Shown: positions 40,637 to 50,289, counted from the stretch's first letter. The stretch: DNA of 64,000 nucleotides from Aurantiacibacter odishensis (GCF_003605195.1 NZ_QYOS01000023.1:372001-436000); one strand, 5' to 3'. Notes: generated by a model from the sequence alone, not told the origin. Program-made: numbers and translations.

Positions 40637-41785
40637 TCAGGCGACGCCGTGTGCCTCGGCTACGGCATCGGCAATGCGGGCGGATGCTTTGCCATCGCCA
40701 TAGGGATTGTGCGCGCGTGCCATGGCTTCGTATGCCTGTGCATCATCGAGAAGGCGCGTTGCCTCGCGCACGATCAGATCGCGGTCGGTGCCGACGAGCT
40801 TGGCCGTGCCTGCCTCGATCCCCTCGGGCCGTTCCGTCGTGTCGCGCATCACGAGGACCGGCTTGCCGAAACTCGGCCCTTCCTCCTGCACACCTCCGCT
40901 GTCGGTCAGCAGCAGGTCGGCCATTGCCATCAAGCGAACGAAATGGGGGTAATCAAGCGGTTCCAGTAAAGCCACGTTGCCGAGACCGCCCATGGTCGCC
41001 TCCATTACCGGGCGCACGTTGGGATTGGGATGGACGGGGAAGATCACTGCCACGTCCTGCCGGTTTGCCAAGGTGGCGATGGCATCGGCGATGGCCTGCA
41101 TCCCTTCGCCGAAGTTCTCTCGGCGATGCGCGGTGACAGCGATGAGGCCCTTGTCCGCGAAACGGACCGCAACCTCGTCCAGCCCGGAGGCAAGTTCCGG
41201 GTTCGCCTCAACCTTGGCGCGAGTGGCGAACAGCGCGTCGATCACCGTGTTGCCGGTAACGTATATCGCAGAGGACGGCACATTCTCCGCCAGCAGAGCA
41301 TCTGCCGCGCCTTGTGTCGGCGCGAAATGTAGGTCGGAGACCGACCCTGCTACCTTACGGTTCACTTCCTCCGGCCATGGTGAATAGATGTTGCCGCTGC
41401 GCAGGCCAGCCTCCACGTGCCCGACAGGTATCTTGCGGAAATAGCTGGAGAGCGTGACCATCATCGTGGTCAGCGTGTCGCCGTGGACCAGCACGCGGTC
41501 GGGCTGCAGATCGTCCAGCACCTTACCGAAGCTGGTGAGGATGCGCGCAGACAGTTCGTCCAGCGTCTGCCCGGCCCGCATCAGGTCGAGGTCGACGTCC
41601 GGGACAATCTCGCCGATCTCCAGCACTTGGTCGAGGAGGTCGCGGTGCTGTGCGGTTACGGCGACGCGCACGTCCATTCCGCCGCGATTTCGCAGGGCGT
41701 GGACCACCGGGAACATCTTGATTGCCTCTGGCCGGGTGCCAAAGCAAACTAGGATGCGGGGTTCCTTTCCCGCTGCTCCGCTCAT
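40637..41785 (-). CDS. wecB: UDP-N-acetylglucosamine 2-epimerase (non-hydrolysing)
   Basis: A 382-residue enzyme that interconverts UDP-GlcNAc and UDP-ManNAc for surface glycans. It shows CFGTRPEAIKMFPVV at the start, VTAHRRENFGEG in the middle and LLTDSGGVQEEGPSFGKPVL near the end. ATG 41785 overlaps the wecC stop (ATGA), so the longer start is not needed. It is the second gene of the wecC-wecB pair. Confidence 0.95.
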   Translation of the reverse strand: MSGAAGKEPRILVCFGTRPEAIKMFPVVHALRNRGGMDVRVAVTAQHRDLLDQVLEIGEIVPDVDLDLMRAGQTLDELSARILTSFGKVLDDLQPDRVLVHGDTLTTMMVTLSSYFRKIPVGHVEAGLRSGNIYSPWPEEVNRKVAGSVSDLHFAPTQGAADALLAENVPSSAIYVTGNTVIDALFATRAKVEANPELASGLDEVAVRFADKGLIAVTAHRRENFGEGMQAIADAIATLANRQDVAVIFPVHPNPNVRPVMEATMGGLGNVALLEPLDYPHFVRLMAMADLLLTDSGGVQEEGPSFGKPVLVMRDTTERPEGIEAGTAKLVGTDRDLIVREATRLLDDAQAYEAMARAHNPYGDGKASARIADAVAEAHGVA

Positions 41786-43092
41786 TGCGCCCACATGCCC
41801 CTGGTGTCGTACACGATCTTGCCAGCACTAAGGTATCGCGGGGCAGAGCGGAAGGCATCGTGGTCCACGAGCACGGCGACGAGGTCGGCTTCGGCCATCG
41901 CCCGGTCGTAAGTGGTCAGCACAGCGCCAGCGCCTGCCATGGCGGCGGGCAGTTCGTCGGTGAAGGGCTCCACCACCAGCACGCGGTCGCCATGCTCGCT
42001 GGCAATTCGCTGGGCGATTTCGAGTGCGGGGCTTTCGCGAAAGTCGTCGATGTTCGGTTTGAAGGCGAGGCCAAGCAGCGCAATTCTTGAGTCGGGGCTT
42101 GCAGCCAGCATGGCATTCAGCCTGCCAATCACGTGTTCGGGCTTGGCATCGTTCACCTCGCGCGCGGTGCGGATCAGGCGGGCCTGTTCAGGCGCGCTGG
42201 ATACGAGGAACCATGGATCCACGGCTATGCAATGTCCGCCAACGCCTGGGCCGGGTTGCAGGACATTCACGCGTGGATGGCGGTTGGCAAGGCGGATCAC
42301 TTCCCATACGTCGATGTCCATGTGTTCTGCCACCAGCGAAAGTTCGTTGGCGAAAGCGATGTTGACGTCGCGAAAGCTGTTCTCCGTCAGCTTCACCATC
42401 TCTGCCACACCGGCGCTCGTCTCGATACAGTCGCCACGAACAAATCGGTTGTAGAAGTCCTTCGCATGGTAGGCGCACGCCTTGGTCATGCCACCCACGA
42501 CACGATCGTTCGCGACCAGTTCCTCGATGATCTTGCCGGGCAGCACGCGTTCGGGGCAGTAAGCAATGTGCACGTCGGGCGACCGGCCGCCGCAGTGGCC
42601 GGGAATGGCAAGATCGGGGCGCATCTCGGCCAGAACGCTTGCCACCTGCTGCGTCGTGCCGACAGGCGAGGTGCTTTCGAGGATCACGCAACCGCCCACC
42701 GGCAGGACAGGTGCGATCAGGCGAGCGGCGTCCAGCACCATGGAAATGTCCGGCTGCTTGTCATCGCCAAAAGGCGTCGGAACGGCGATAAGGTAGATGT
42801 CGGCCACGGGCGGTTCTGTCGAGGCCGTCAGCATCCCGTCGGTAACAACATTCTTCACCAGCGCGTCGAGGTCCGTTTCCTGGATATGCACCTTGCCCTG
42901 ATTGACGAGGTCGACGATCCGCTGGGAGATATCTACGCCGCGCACCGAGAGACCGGCACGTGCGATGACCGCTGCAGTCGGCAACCCGATATAGCCGAGC
43001 CCGATCATGGCGACATCGAAACGCTCGACCTGCTCTTTGCTGGCCTCGCAAAGCTGTTTCTCGTCGGTCAGTTGCGACTGGTTGATGTACAT
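41782..43092 (-). CDS. wecC: UDP-N-acetyl-D-mannosamine dehydrogenase
   Basis: A 436-residue NAD-dependent dehydrogenase of the UDP-glucose/GDP-mannose family. It oxidises UDP-ManNAc to UDP-ManNAcA. The NAD fold is IGLGYIGLPTAAVIA at about residues 31-45, and the catalytic Cys is in GPGVGGHCIAVDPWF. With WecB it supplies ManNAcA for a capsule or O-antigen. It appears to be the first gene of the pair. Confidence 0.94.
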   Translation of the reverse strand: MYINQSQLTDEKQLCEASKEQVERFDVAMIGLGYIGLPTAAVIARAGLSVRGVDISQRIVDLVNQGKVHIQETDLDALVKNVVTDGMLTASTEPPVADIYLIAVPTPFGDDKQPDISMVLDAARLIAPVLPVGGCVILESTSPVGTTQQVASVLAEMRPDLAIPGHCGGRSPDVHIAYCPERVLPGKIIEELVANDRVVGGMTKACAYHAKDFYNRFVRGDCIETSAGVAEMVKLTENSFRDVNIAFANELSLVAEHMDIDVWEVIRLANRHPRVNVLQPGPGVGGHCIAVDPWFLVSSAPEQARLIRTAREVNDAKPEHVIGRLNAMLAASPDSRIALLGLAFKPNIDDFRESPALEIAQRIASEHGDRVLVVEPFTDELPAAMAGAGAVLTTYDRAMAEADLVAVLVDHDAFRSAPRYLSAGKIVYDTRGMWAQ

Positions 43093-43212
43093 CGATTACC
43101 CCAATGCGCGCCGGCGTTGAGGCACGGCGCAGGTTGCCTAATTTCGCGGCAACCATAAGCGGGCAATCGTTTAGGAAGCGTTCCTTTGGAGAGACTGGTC
43201 GCAAAACGACGT

Positions 43213-43902
43213 TCAAAGACGCCATTCGATGCTACCGCGTCCGTTTTTCTCAAGAAACGCATTGGTTTGCGAGAACGGCCTCGAGCCGAAGAACCCCCGA
43301 TGCGCCGAAAGCGGGCTTGGATGCGGGCTCTTGAGGGAAAGATGCCGGTCGCTATCGCGCAGCGCCGCGATGCGAGACGCCTTACCCTGCGCGTGGCTAC
43401 CCCAGAGAATGAAGACCGTGGGTTCGGCGCGTTCGGCAACAGCGGCGACGCAGGCGTCGGTGATCGCCTCCCAGCCCTTCCCGGCGTGGCTGCCTGCCAT
43501 ACCCTGCTGCACGGTCAACGTGTTGTTGAGCAGCAGCACGCCCTGCTGCGCCCATTTCTCCAGCGATCCATGATCGGGGCGGGGAAGACCGAGATCGCTT
43601 TCCATTTCCTTGAAGATATTCTTCAGCGACGGCGGCGGCGGCACGCCCTGCGGCACGGAAAAGCACAGACCATGCGCCTGGCCCGGCCCGTGATAGGGGT
43701 CCTGCCCCAGGATCACCACGCGCACTGTATCGAGCGGGGTGAGCTCCAGCGCTCGCAGACGACAGCCACGTGGCGGATATACGACCTTTCCGGCCTCCTC
43801 TTCAGCCTGCAACCAGCCCCCAAGGCTGCGCGCTTGGTCGCTTGCGAGCACGGGAGCGAGGACAGGTGCCCAACTGGGCGGCAGGTCCGCAGGCCCGGTC
43901 AT
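43213..43902 (-). CDS. ung: Uracil-DNA glycosylase
   Basis: A 229-residue family-1 enzyme that removes uracil from DNA. The water-activating loop GQDPYHGPGQAHGLCFS (catalytic Asp) and the minor-groove loop SPHPSPLSAHRGFFG are intact. The length is normal. Its start overlaps the stop of the upstream ABC exporter gene (TGATG-type), which couples the two. Confidence 0.97.
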   Translation of the reverse strand: MTGPADLPPSWAPVLAPVLASDQARSLGGWLQAEEEAGKVVYPPRGCRLRALELTPLDTVRVVILGQDPYHGPGQAHGLCFSVPQGVPPPPSLKNIFKEMESDLGLPRPDHGSLEKWAQQGVLLLNNTLTVQQGMAGSHAGKGWEAITDACVAAVAERAEPTVFILWGSHAQGKASRIAALRDSDRHLSLKSPHPSPLSAHRGFFGSRPFSQTNAFLEKNGRGSIEWRL

Positions 43903-45611
43903 CGTAAAGCGATCCCGCCCGGCGGCCCGGAACGCTTGGCCAGAAGTTCGTCCAGTTCCGGTCCCGGTTCGATCTCACGGCACTCCCCGCCCTCGATCGT
44001 CACGATACGGTCCGCCAGAGCAAGACTGGCGGGCCGGTGGGTGATGAGCAGGACCGTCCGCCCCACGAGAGCCTCGCGGCACGATTCCACGAAGGCCGCT
44101 TCGCCTTCCAGATCCCACATTGATGTTGCCTCGTCGAACACCAGCACTGGCGGATCGGCGATGATCGCCCGCGCCAGTGCGATGCGCTGGCGTTGTCCGC
44201 CGGAAAGGCGCACGCCGTTGTCTCCGATCACGGTCTCGAGCCCGTCCGGAAGGGCGGAAACGAAGGCGCTCGCCTGCGCCAGCAACAGGGCCCGTTCGAA
44301 ATCGGGCGCTTCGCTGCCGTGATAGCCAAAGGCCAGGTTCTCGCGCACCGTGCCGTTGAACAGGAGCGCAAGTTGCGGAACATATCCCACCTGTCTACGC
44401 AGGCTACGTACGTCGAGCGTGGTGATATCGCGCCCGTCGAAAGTGATGCGACCGCTTTCGATATCGTACAGGCGCAGCATCAGCTTGAGCAGGGTGGTTT
44501 TGCCGCAGCCGTTTTCCCCGATCAGGGCCACCACCTCGCCCGGCGCGATGGTAAGGCTGGCATCGCGGATAGGGCCGTTGCGGCCCGGATACGAAAAGCG
44601 CACGTTCTCGAACGCTATTGCCCCGCGCGGCTCGGTAATCATGCCGCTTTCGCCATAGCCCGGCTCCTCCGGCAACTGCAGGACCTGCTCCAGCCGGGTT
44701 AAGGTGCCCTTCGCGACCTGCCACTGGCCATAGACACTGGATAACGAACCGATGGGACGGGTCAGCAATGCGGCGTAGAAGAGGAAGGCGAACAGTTCTG
44801 CGGGATTTCCCTGCGCGCCCGAAAGCTGGGTGCCGGCGGCGGCAATAATGAAGATTGCGGCGCAGCCTGCAATAAACCCCGAAATGGGACCGATAGCCGC
44901 ACTGGCATGCTGCGCGGCCAGCGCGCGTCTGCGCGATTCCTCCACCACCTCGGAGTATCGCGCGCCCTGTTCTTGCTCGGTGGCGAAGGTCTTGGTCGCC
45001 ATCAGCATCTGCAGGTGGCTTTCGGCCACCGCATAGACCTCCGCCTCTGCCGCACGTGCGCGCATGGCAAGCTTGCGAAGACGGCGGGAAAGCAGTTTCA
45101 GGGCCAGATAGAAGACGGGCACCAGCACCGGCACGACGAAAGCCAGCATCGGATCGATAAGGAACAGCGCGATGGTTGCGCCGAGCGATGTGGCCAGCAT
45201 GGCCGGCACATTGGCGAGCGTAGTTGTAAGGAAGCCGCTCAGGCGGCTTGCCTCGTAGGTCGCCAGCGCAATCAGGTCACCCTGTCGGCTGTTATCATGG
45301 AATTCCAGCGGCAGGTGCGAAAGATGATCGAACACCTCGCAGCGGAAATCGGCGAGGATCCGGGCGGAGGCCGTTGCCGTCACCACGTTCGACGCCAGCG
45401 TAAATATGGTCGTCAGTAGCAATGCACCCACCAGCAAGACAGCGATCACTCCGCCCTGCATGGCAGAGCCGGTGATGGCATCGCCCAGCAGCATCCCGGC
45501 AAGGGCGGGAATGGCGAGCATGCTGACCGAACTCAGCAGCGCGAGCACGCTGATCGCGAAAAGCTGGCCACGGTAGCGCGCCGCCCGCTTGATGAGGTTA
45601 CGAAGGGTCAT
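43899..45611 (-). CDS. ABC exporter, fused membrane and ATPase domains
   Basis: A 570-residue half-transporter with a six-helix type-1 exporter domain (about residues 1-310). The ATPase domain has Walker A GENGCGKTT, signature LSGGQRQRIALARAII and Walker B VLVFDEATS. It differs clearly from the exporter at 21,700-23,508. ATG 45611 was chosen over a start 19 codons upstream because it sits next to the first membrane helix. The lasso cluster 5 kb to the right lacks its own exporter, so this protein is one candidate, though it is coupled to ung. Confidence 0.9.
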   Translation of the reverse strand: MTLRNLIKRAARYRGQLFAISVLALLSSVSMLAIPALAGMLLGDAITGSAMQGGVIAVLLVGALLLTTIFTLASNVVTATASARILADFRCEVFDHLSHLPLEFHDNSRQGDLIALATYEASRLSGFLTTTLANVPAMLATSLGATIALFLIDPMLAFVVPVLVPVFYLALKLLSRRLRKLAMRARAAEAEVYAVAESHLQMLMATKTFATEQEQGARYSEVVEESRRRALAAQHASAAIGPISGFIAGCAAIFIIAAAGTQLSGAQGNPAELFAFLFYAALLTRPIGSLSSVYGQWQVAKGTLTRLEQVLQLPEEPGYGESGMITEPRGAIAFENVRFSYPGRNGPIRDASLTIAPGEVVALIGENGCGKTTLLKLMLRLYDIESGRITFDGRDITTLDVRSLRRQVGYVPQLALLFNGTVRENLAFGYHGSEAPDFERALLLAQASAFVSALPDGLETVIGDNGVRLSGGQRQRIALARAIIADPPVLVFDEATSMWDLEGEAAFVESCREALVGRTVLLITHRPASLALADRIVTIEGGECREIEPGPELDELLAKRSGPPGGIALR

Positions 45612-45725
45612 GGGCTGGGGGCGGTGTGGCTGCGAAAACGGCGCCGCGCAAGTACCCGCAGCCGACATTCGAAATCGGGTATCCGCCCTTCCCCAGCGGT
45701 GCTTATCGCTCTAAGGACAGCCGCC

Positions 45726-46343
45726 ATGACAATACATTTCCATGAAGAAGATCTGCCCGCCGACGTTCTCGCCGATGGCCCGGTTGCCGTCGATACCGAA
45801 ACCATGGGCCTCATCACCCCGCGCGACCGCCTTTGCGTTGTCCAGATCAGCGATGGCAATGGTGACGAGCACCTTGTTCGGTTTGCCAAGGGCAGTAACT
45901 ACGACGCGCCCAATCTGAAGGCGGTCCTTGCTGATCCCAGCCGCGTGAAAATTTACCACTTCGCCCGGTTCGATCTCGCTGCCATCGAGTATTACCTAGG
46001 TGTAGTGGCCGCTCCGGTGTTCTGCACGAAGATCGCCAGCAAGATGACGCGCACCTATACCGATCGCCACGGGCTGAAAAACCTGATCGAGGAGCTGCTG
46101 GGCGAGAATATCTCCAAGCAGCAGCAGTCGAGCGATTGGGGCGCGCCTGAACTGAATGATGCACAGCGCGAATATGCCGCTTCGGACGTGCGCTATCTCC
46201 ACCGTCTTCGCGACATCCTGATCGAGCGTCTCGCGCGGGAAGACCGCCTTGAACTCGCGCAAGCCTGCTACGATTTCCTTCCTGCACGCGCTCGGCTCGA
46301 TATCGCAGGCTGGGCGGACAAGGATATTTTCAGCCACGAGTAA
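45726..46343 (+). CDS. Ribonuclease D-type 3'-5' exonuclease
   Basis: A 205-residue DEDD exonuclease that trims RNA 3' ends. The motifs are VAVDTETMGL (Exo I), HFARFDLAAIE (Exo II) and AASDVRYLHRL (Exo III, Tyr form). It lacks HRDC domains, so it is the short form common in alphaproteobacteria next to lptC. ATG 45726 was chosen because the frame upstream is shadowed by the ABC exporter start. It is followed by lptC after 24 bases. Confidence 0.9.
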   Translation: MTIHFHEEDLPADVLADGPVAVDTETMGLITPRDRLCVVQISDGNGDEHLVRFAKGSNYDAPNLKAVLADPSRVKIYHFARFDLAAIEYYLGVVAAPVFCTKIASKMTRTYTDRHGLKNLIEELLGENISKQQQSSDWGAPELNDAQREYAASDVRYLHRLRDILIERLAREDRLELAQACYDFLPARARLDIAGWADKDIFSHE

Positions 46344-46367
46344 TGATCTCGGGCGTTAGAGCATGGC

Positions 46368-47021
46368 ATGACCAGAGCCGCAGACAGGATGCGCAACAGG
46401 CGCCAGCAGTTCGCGACACCGGGCGGTTCGCTCGATCGGATCGTGCGCGTGCTGGCCGTGGCGCTTCCCGCCCTGGTGGGCGTGGTCGCGGCGATGATGC
46501 TGATTACGCCGCTGTCGCCGCGCGGGGAGATCAGCTTCCTGCTTGACCGCAACAAGGTCGCCATTGCAGACGACCGGCTACGCGTCGACAACGCGATGTA
46601 CCGCGGTCAGGATAACAGGGCGCGTCCGTTCAGCCTCGTCGCGGGCGAAGCGGTCCAGCGAAGCAATTCCGTACCGCTAGTAGAGATGCAGGATATGACA
46701 GCGCGGCTCGCGCTCGCCGAAGGTCCGGCTATCCTTACCGCCCCGCGCGGCGTCTATGACATCGACGATGAGCAGGTGCGCATTCCCGGCACGGTTCGCT
46801 TCGACGCTGCCGACGGTTACAATTTCATCGCTCGCAACGTGACGATCGACCTTCCCTCCCGCACCCTTATCGGCGATGGGCAGGTAAGCGGGGCGATCCC
46901 GGCTGGTACCTTCTCGGCCGATGCCATGCGCGCGGACATGGAAGAGCGTACTTTCTCTCTCAACGGTAATGCCAGGCTGCGCATGGTGCCCGGCCGATTG
47001 CGACTGCCCGAGGAAATGTGA
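46368..47021 (+). CDS. lptC: LPS export protein LptC
   Basis: A 217-residue inner-membrane protein with one N-terminal membrane helix (about residues 22-45) and a periplasmic beta-jellyroll, the first link of the bridge that carries lipopolysaccharide to the outer membrane. It is positioned directly before lptA with an overlap, as is usual in alphaproteobacteria. Identity rests mostly on size, topology and neighbours because LptC is weakly conserved. Confidence 0.85.
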   Translation: MTRAADRMRNRRQQFATPGGSLDRIVRVLAVALPALVGVVAAMMLITPLSPRGEISFLLDRNKVAIADDRLRVDNAMYRGQDNRARPFSLVAGEAVQRSNSVPLVEMQDMTARLALAEGPAILTAPRGVYDIDDEQVRIPGTVRFDAADGYNFIARNVTIDLPSRTLIGDGQVSGAIPAGTFSADAMRADMEERTFSLNGNARLRMVPGRLRLPEEM

Positions 47022-47602
47022 TGATGGAGCCTGACAGCGTGAATACCAAAACCCCATCCTCGCGTCCTTCGCTTCGTTACCTTGTTCTGCGGGGTCTGGC
47101 TGGCGGTCTCTTCGCTGGCGGGATCGCGGCGCTGTCGTTCGGTTCGGTTGCCGGAGCGCAGACGATTGCCGGGTTCAACTCGAACCAGCCGGTCAACTAT
47201 GCTGCCGATCGTATCGAGTTGCAGGATCGGCAGAACCGGGTTGTCCTGTCTGGCGATGTCCAGATCCGGCAGGGCGACCTGCAACTGACCGCGGCGCGGA
47301 CGACGGTAGCCTATACCGATTCCGGCAGCCTGCGAATCCAGCGCATCGATGCCACGGGCGGGGTGACCGTCACCCGCGGCAATGAACGCGCCAGCGGTAG
47401 TGCTGCTGTCTATGATTTCAATCGCCGGGTCATCGTCATGTCGGGCAATGTGGCCCTGCGCCGGGGGAGCGATACGTTGAACGGCGGGCGTCTGGTGATC
47501 GACCTGAATTCGGGTCTTTCGAGCGTCGACGGCGCGGGCGCGCAGTCAAGCGGGGAATCGGGGCGCGTATCGGGGACTTTCGCGGTGCCCGAGACTGACT
47601 AG
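47021..47602 (+). CDS. lptA: LPS transport periplasmic protein LptA
   Basis: A 193-residue periplasmic protein with a signal sequence (hydrophobic part about residues 22-40, cleavage after SVAGAQ). The LptA beta-jellyroll contains YAADRIELQDRQNRVVLSGD and RQGDLQLTAARTTVAYT. A GTG one codon upstream (47018) is an alternative start. It overlaps the lptC stop. The expected next gene, lptB, is not present; the minus-strand O-antigen region starts instead. Confidence 0.86.
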   Translation: MMEPDSVNTKTPSSRPSLRYLVLRGLAGGLFAGGIAALSFGSVAGAQTIAGFNSNQPVNYAADRIELQDRQNRVVLSGDVQIRQGDLQLTAARTTVAYTDSGSLRIQRIDATGGVTVTRGNERASGSAAVYDFNRRVIVMSGNVALRRGSDTLNGGRLVIDLNSGLSSVDGAGAQSSGESGRVSGTFAVPETD

Positions 47603-47664
47603 ACTCAAGCCTAGTGCACATTAGCTTTCACATTGATTCGCAAAGTTTTCTGACTTGCTCGCCT

Positions 47665-48375
47665 TCAGGATCTGCATGCGCCCGTTTGCAGGCGTGCAAC
47701 GGCATCAAGCCTGTTCGCTCGGCGATACCGTTCAGCCAGGCGGTGAACTTGGTCGCAGTTCAATTTCGCACCTTGATCAAGGGCCATAGCGATAGTGGAA
47801 GACCAGTTCTCGGCAGTCGCATAGTCCGCTGCGCCTAATACAATTTGTGACTGCCATCTGCCAAATGCCGCGAGCCGTTCCGCGAAGGCTTCGCGCCCTT
47901 CACTCGTTTCGACAAGCCTTGCCAGCAAGGTATAGGCCGGTTTCCTCAGGTTGCCGGTCGCAAATAGCGCGGCGATACGTTGAGCCGCCACAGCTTCGAG
48001 GCCCTGGTTCAAAGCAGCTTCTCCACTGGCGTACTGCGCAAGGGGCTCGCGCCATCCCCGTCGGCTGGCGGCACCGAGCGCTTCTTGGGCAATATCGGAG
48101 TTGCCGGTTTCGATAGCAGCCAAGGCCAACAGGGAAAGGCTCTCCGCAGGCATGGGACGCAAAGCGATCTGTTCGCGCGCCTCGGCCAACGCCACCTCCG
48201 GCTGGCCCAGTTGCAGTGCCAGCTTGCTTCGTTCGCGCGCGGCATTCCCGCTGAATGCGTCGGGAACGAGCAGAGCGTAACCCGGGGAGAGGCGGGATTG
48301 CTGGTCAAGCTGAGCCATGGTTGCCACCCCCCCGAGAGCCAGCGCCACGATTCCAATCACCAACCGGCTCATCAT
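47665..48375 (-). CDS. Membrane-anchored helical-repeat protein (TPR-like), partner of O-antigen ligase
   Basis: A 236-residue protein. ATG 48375 gives an N-terminal membrane helix (MMSRLVIGIVALALGGVATM). An alpha-helical periplasmic domain with TPR-like helix pairs follows (ARERSKLALQLGQPEVALAEAREQIAL onwards). The start overlaps the stop of the O-antigen ligase gene, so it probably works with the ligase, perhaps as a chain-length or assembly partner. The family is not recognised with certainty. Confidence 0.6.
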   Translation of the reverse strand: MMSRLVIGIVALALGGVATMAQLDQQSRLSPGYALLVPDAFSGNAARERSKLALQLGQPEVALAEAREQIALRPMPAESLSLLALAAIETGNSDIAQEALGAASRRGWREPLAQYASGEAALNQGLEAVAAQRIAALFATGNLRKPAYTLLARLVETSEGREAFAERLAAFGRWQSQIVLGAADYATAENWSSTIAMALDQGAKLNCDQVHRLAERYRRANRLDAVARLQTGACRS

Positions 48376-49775
48376 CTGGCGTACTCCCGCGTCCGGACCA
48401 GTAGAATGACGAGCACTCCGGCGACGCAAAGCAGCGTCTGACTGCGCAACGGGTAGTCGAGCAACGATTGGAGGGCGATGGCTGCCACTCCGGCACCAGC
48501 GCCAAGCCGCAACCAGCGTGTAGAATCGGGGGCGGGGCGCAAGGCTGCAAATCCGCACCACGCCAGCCAGGCTGCTGCCAGAGCAATACCAATCAGTCCG
48601 CTCTCGATAGAGAGTTCCACGTAATCATTGTGGGCACGGCCGGCCCGGCGAGGAGAGACATACTCCAGCGATTCGTGAAGCTGGAAGACATCGTCAAAGG
48701 AACCGGTGCCAGACCCGAGCGGCCAGTATTGACCGGCGGCATAAAGCCCGTCTTCCCACATTTCGGGACGGTCGGTCTGCGTATCGTTGAAGCGGGCGAA
48801 GCTGTCAGCCGCTCGTCCACCCATCGTGGCAGAGGCGCCCACCGCGACAACGACGAGAGTAACCGCCGCAGCGCTCAGCCAGATCGCCGGCTGCCCGACC
48901 CTTCCACGGGGCCCGGGCCTGCGACCGAGCAGTGCACCGACGCCGCGAAGGGCCAGGATTCCAACTGGCAGGACGAGCAGCACCATGCCGGTGCGCGACT
49001 GTGTGAGGATCGTTCCGATGAACAGGAGAATGGACACTGGAACGAGCGCGAACATCACGGCTTGCTGACGGGGCATCGAGAAACCGGCCATGAGGCAGAG
49101 CGTGATAACGAAAAGAAGTGCCGTCGAATTGCGATTCGCGAAAGTGGCGTAAAGGACATCCGAAACGGTCCGCTCTTCGAACAGGAGGCCAAAGCTGTTG
49201 GCAGAGCCAACTTGCGCGACGCCGAGACAAAGGGCGGCGAAGGTGGCGGCAATTAGAGCCCATACGAGGAGAAGCTTCTGTTCGATTCGCAGAAGAGAAC
49301 CGACAGCGATGACGGTAGCGGGCACAAGGCTCGCGCAAAATGCTACGAGCGTGCGCATCGGATTTACGCTGACGGGCACCCACCGCTCGCCGGCGATACC
49401 GGCGATGGCATAGCTTTCTCCCAGCAGTTCGCGTCCGGGGAGGCCCTGCCACACTTGCGGAGGCAGAGGGACGAGCTGCATCAGCGGAAGGAGGAGCGTC
49501 AGCCCTGCCAGAAGCTGCAGCGGACGCGGGCCTTCCCGCAGGAAGCGCATCACTAGCGGCGCATTCAGGGCCAGGACTGCCAGTGCGGTCAGCTGTATGG
49601 CGAGATTGCGAAAACCATAGGCTACGCCCCCGCCGCCGAGCCAGATGGCGAGAACGATCAGCAACTGGAGGTGGAGAACGGGGGATGCAAGAATAGCGAC
49701 GAACTTGCGATCGGCCTTCGGGCCTTTAGCCTGTGCCTGTGCCTGTGCCGATCGATTTTCGCTCGCGGGGTCCAC
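48372..49775 (-). CDS. O-antigen ligase/polymerase family membrane protein
   Basis: A 467-residue Wzy_C-type protein with about ten membrane segments and a large periplasmic loop that carries the conserved His region (ESLEYVSPRRAGRAHNDYVE). Such proteins join or polymerise surface glycans. The N-terminus contains a short Gln-Ala repeat encoded by a CTGTGC-type hexamer run (about 49,731-49,750). It is followed by an overlapping TPR-like gene and preceded by a small membrane protein gene. Confidence 0.85.
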   Translation of the reverse strand: MDPASENRSAQAQAQAKGPKADRKFVAILASPVLHLQLLIVLAIWLGGGGVAYGFRNLAIQLTALAVLALNAPLVMRFLREGPRPLQLLAGLTLLLPLMQLVPLPPQVWQGLPGRELLGESYAIAGIAGERWVPVSVNPMRTLVAFCASLVPATVIAVGSLLRIEQKLLLVWALIAATFAALCLGVAQVGSANSFGLLFEERTVSDVLYATFANRNSTALLFVITLCLMAGFSMPRQQAVMFALVPVSILLFIGTILTQSRTGMVLLVLPVGILALRGVGALLGRRPGPRGRVGQPAIWLSAAAVTLVVVAVGASATMGGRAADSFARFNDTQTDRPEMWEDGLYAAGQYWPLGSGTGSFDDVFQLHESLEYVSPRRAGRAHNDYVELSIESGLIGIALAAAWLAWCGFAALRPAPDSTRWLRLGAGAGVAAIALQSLLDYPLRSQTLLCVAGVLVILLVRTREYAR

Positions 49776-49797
49776 CTAAAACCTTCCAGAAAGCAAA

Positions 49798-49818
49798 CCG
49801 CCCGCAAGATGCGGGCGG
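49798..49818 (-). terminator. Intrinsic terminator of the small membrane protein gene
   Basis: A perfect eight-base-pair stem (49798-49805 with 49811-49818, CCGCCCGC and complement) with a five-base loop lies just downstream of the 90-residue gene. On the minus strand it is followed by TTTGCTTTC. It separates that gene from the O-antigen ligase. Confidence 0.72.
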
Positions 49819-49850
49819 ATCACTTCAAATTTCGAGGTATCGGCTGATGA

Positions 49851-50123
49851 TCAGACGCCGGGCGACGCCGGCGGGCCAACCACTTCACCACCGTTCGATT
49901 CGATCAACGCGATGATCGCGGCTGCACCGGCACCGAAGAGCAGGATGATCAGAGCCAGCGGAACCTTCAAGCCAGCTTCTTCAGCTTCACCGACCGGAGC
50001 GCCAAGGCGATCCGAAATGTCGATCGATACGCCAGCGTCAGCCGCACGAGTGTTTGCCTGGGCAGCAACGGGCGCCAGCGTGAGCGAGGCGGCTGCGGTT
50101 GCGGCGAGGATATTCTTCATCAT
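49851..50123 (-). CDS. Small secreted or membrane protein
   Basis: A 90-residue protein with a signal peptide (MMKNILAATAAASLTLAPVAAQA). A polar stretch and a second hydrophobic segment follow (about residues 52-72, VPLALIILLFGAGAAAIIAL), with a Gly/Pro-rich tail. It could be a small membrane-anchored periplasmic protein. It stands alone between the O-antigen ligase and the lasso B2 gene and has its own terminator. No family is recognised. Confidence 0.55.
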   Translation of the reverse strand: MMKNILAATAAASLTLAPVAAQANTRAADAGVSIDISDRLGAPVGEAEEAGLKVPLALIILLFGAGAAAIIALIESNGGEVVGPPASPGV

Positions 50124-50289
50124 GGTGTGGGCTCCTAAATGGTGGCCTGATTACCGTGGTTTCGACTGGGCTATACCGCACTGCACAAATCCATGCAACG
50201 CTTGATACGTGGAAATTCTTAATCGCCGATTGAGTTCCCGCCCCAGCAAATAGAGCCGTCGATGTGAAAAGCTCGCATTTCCCCAGTAT

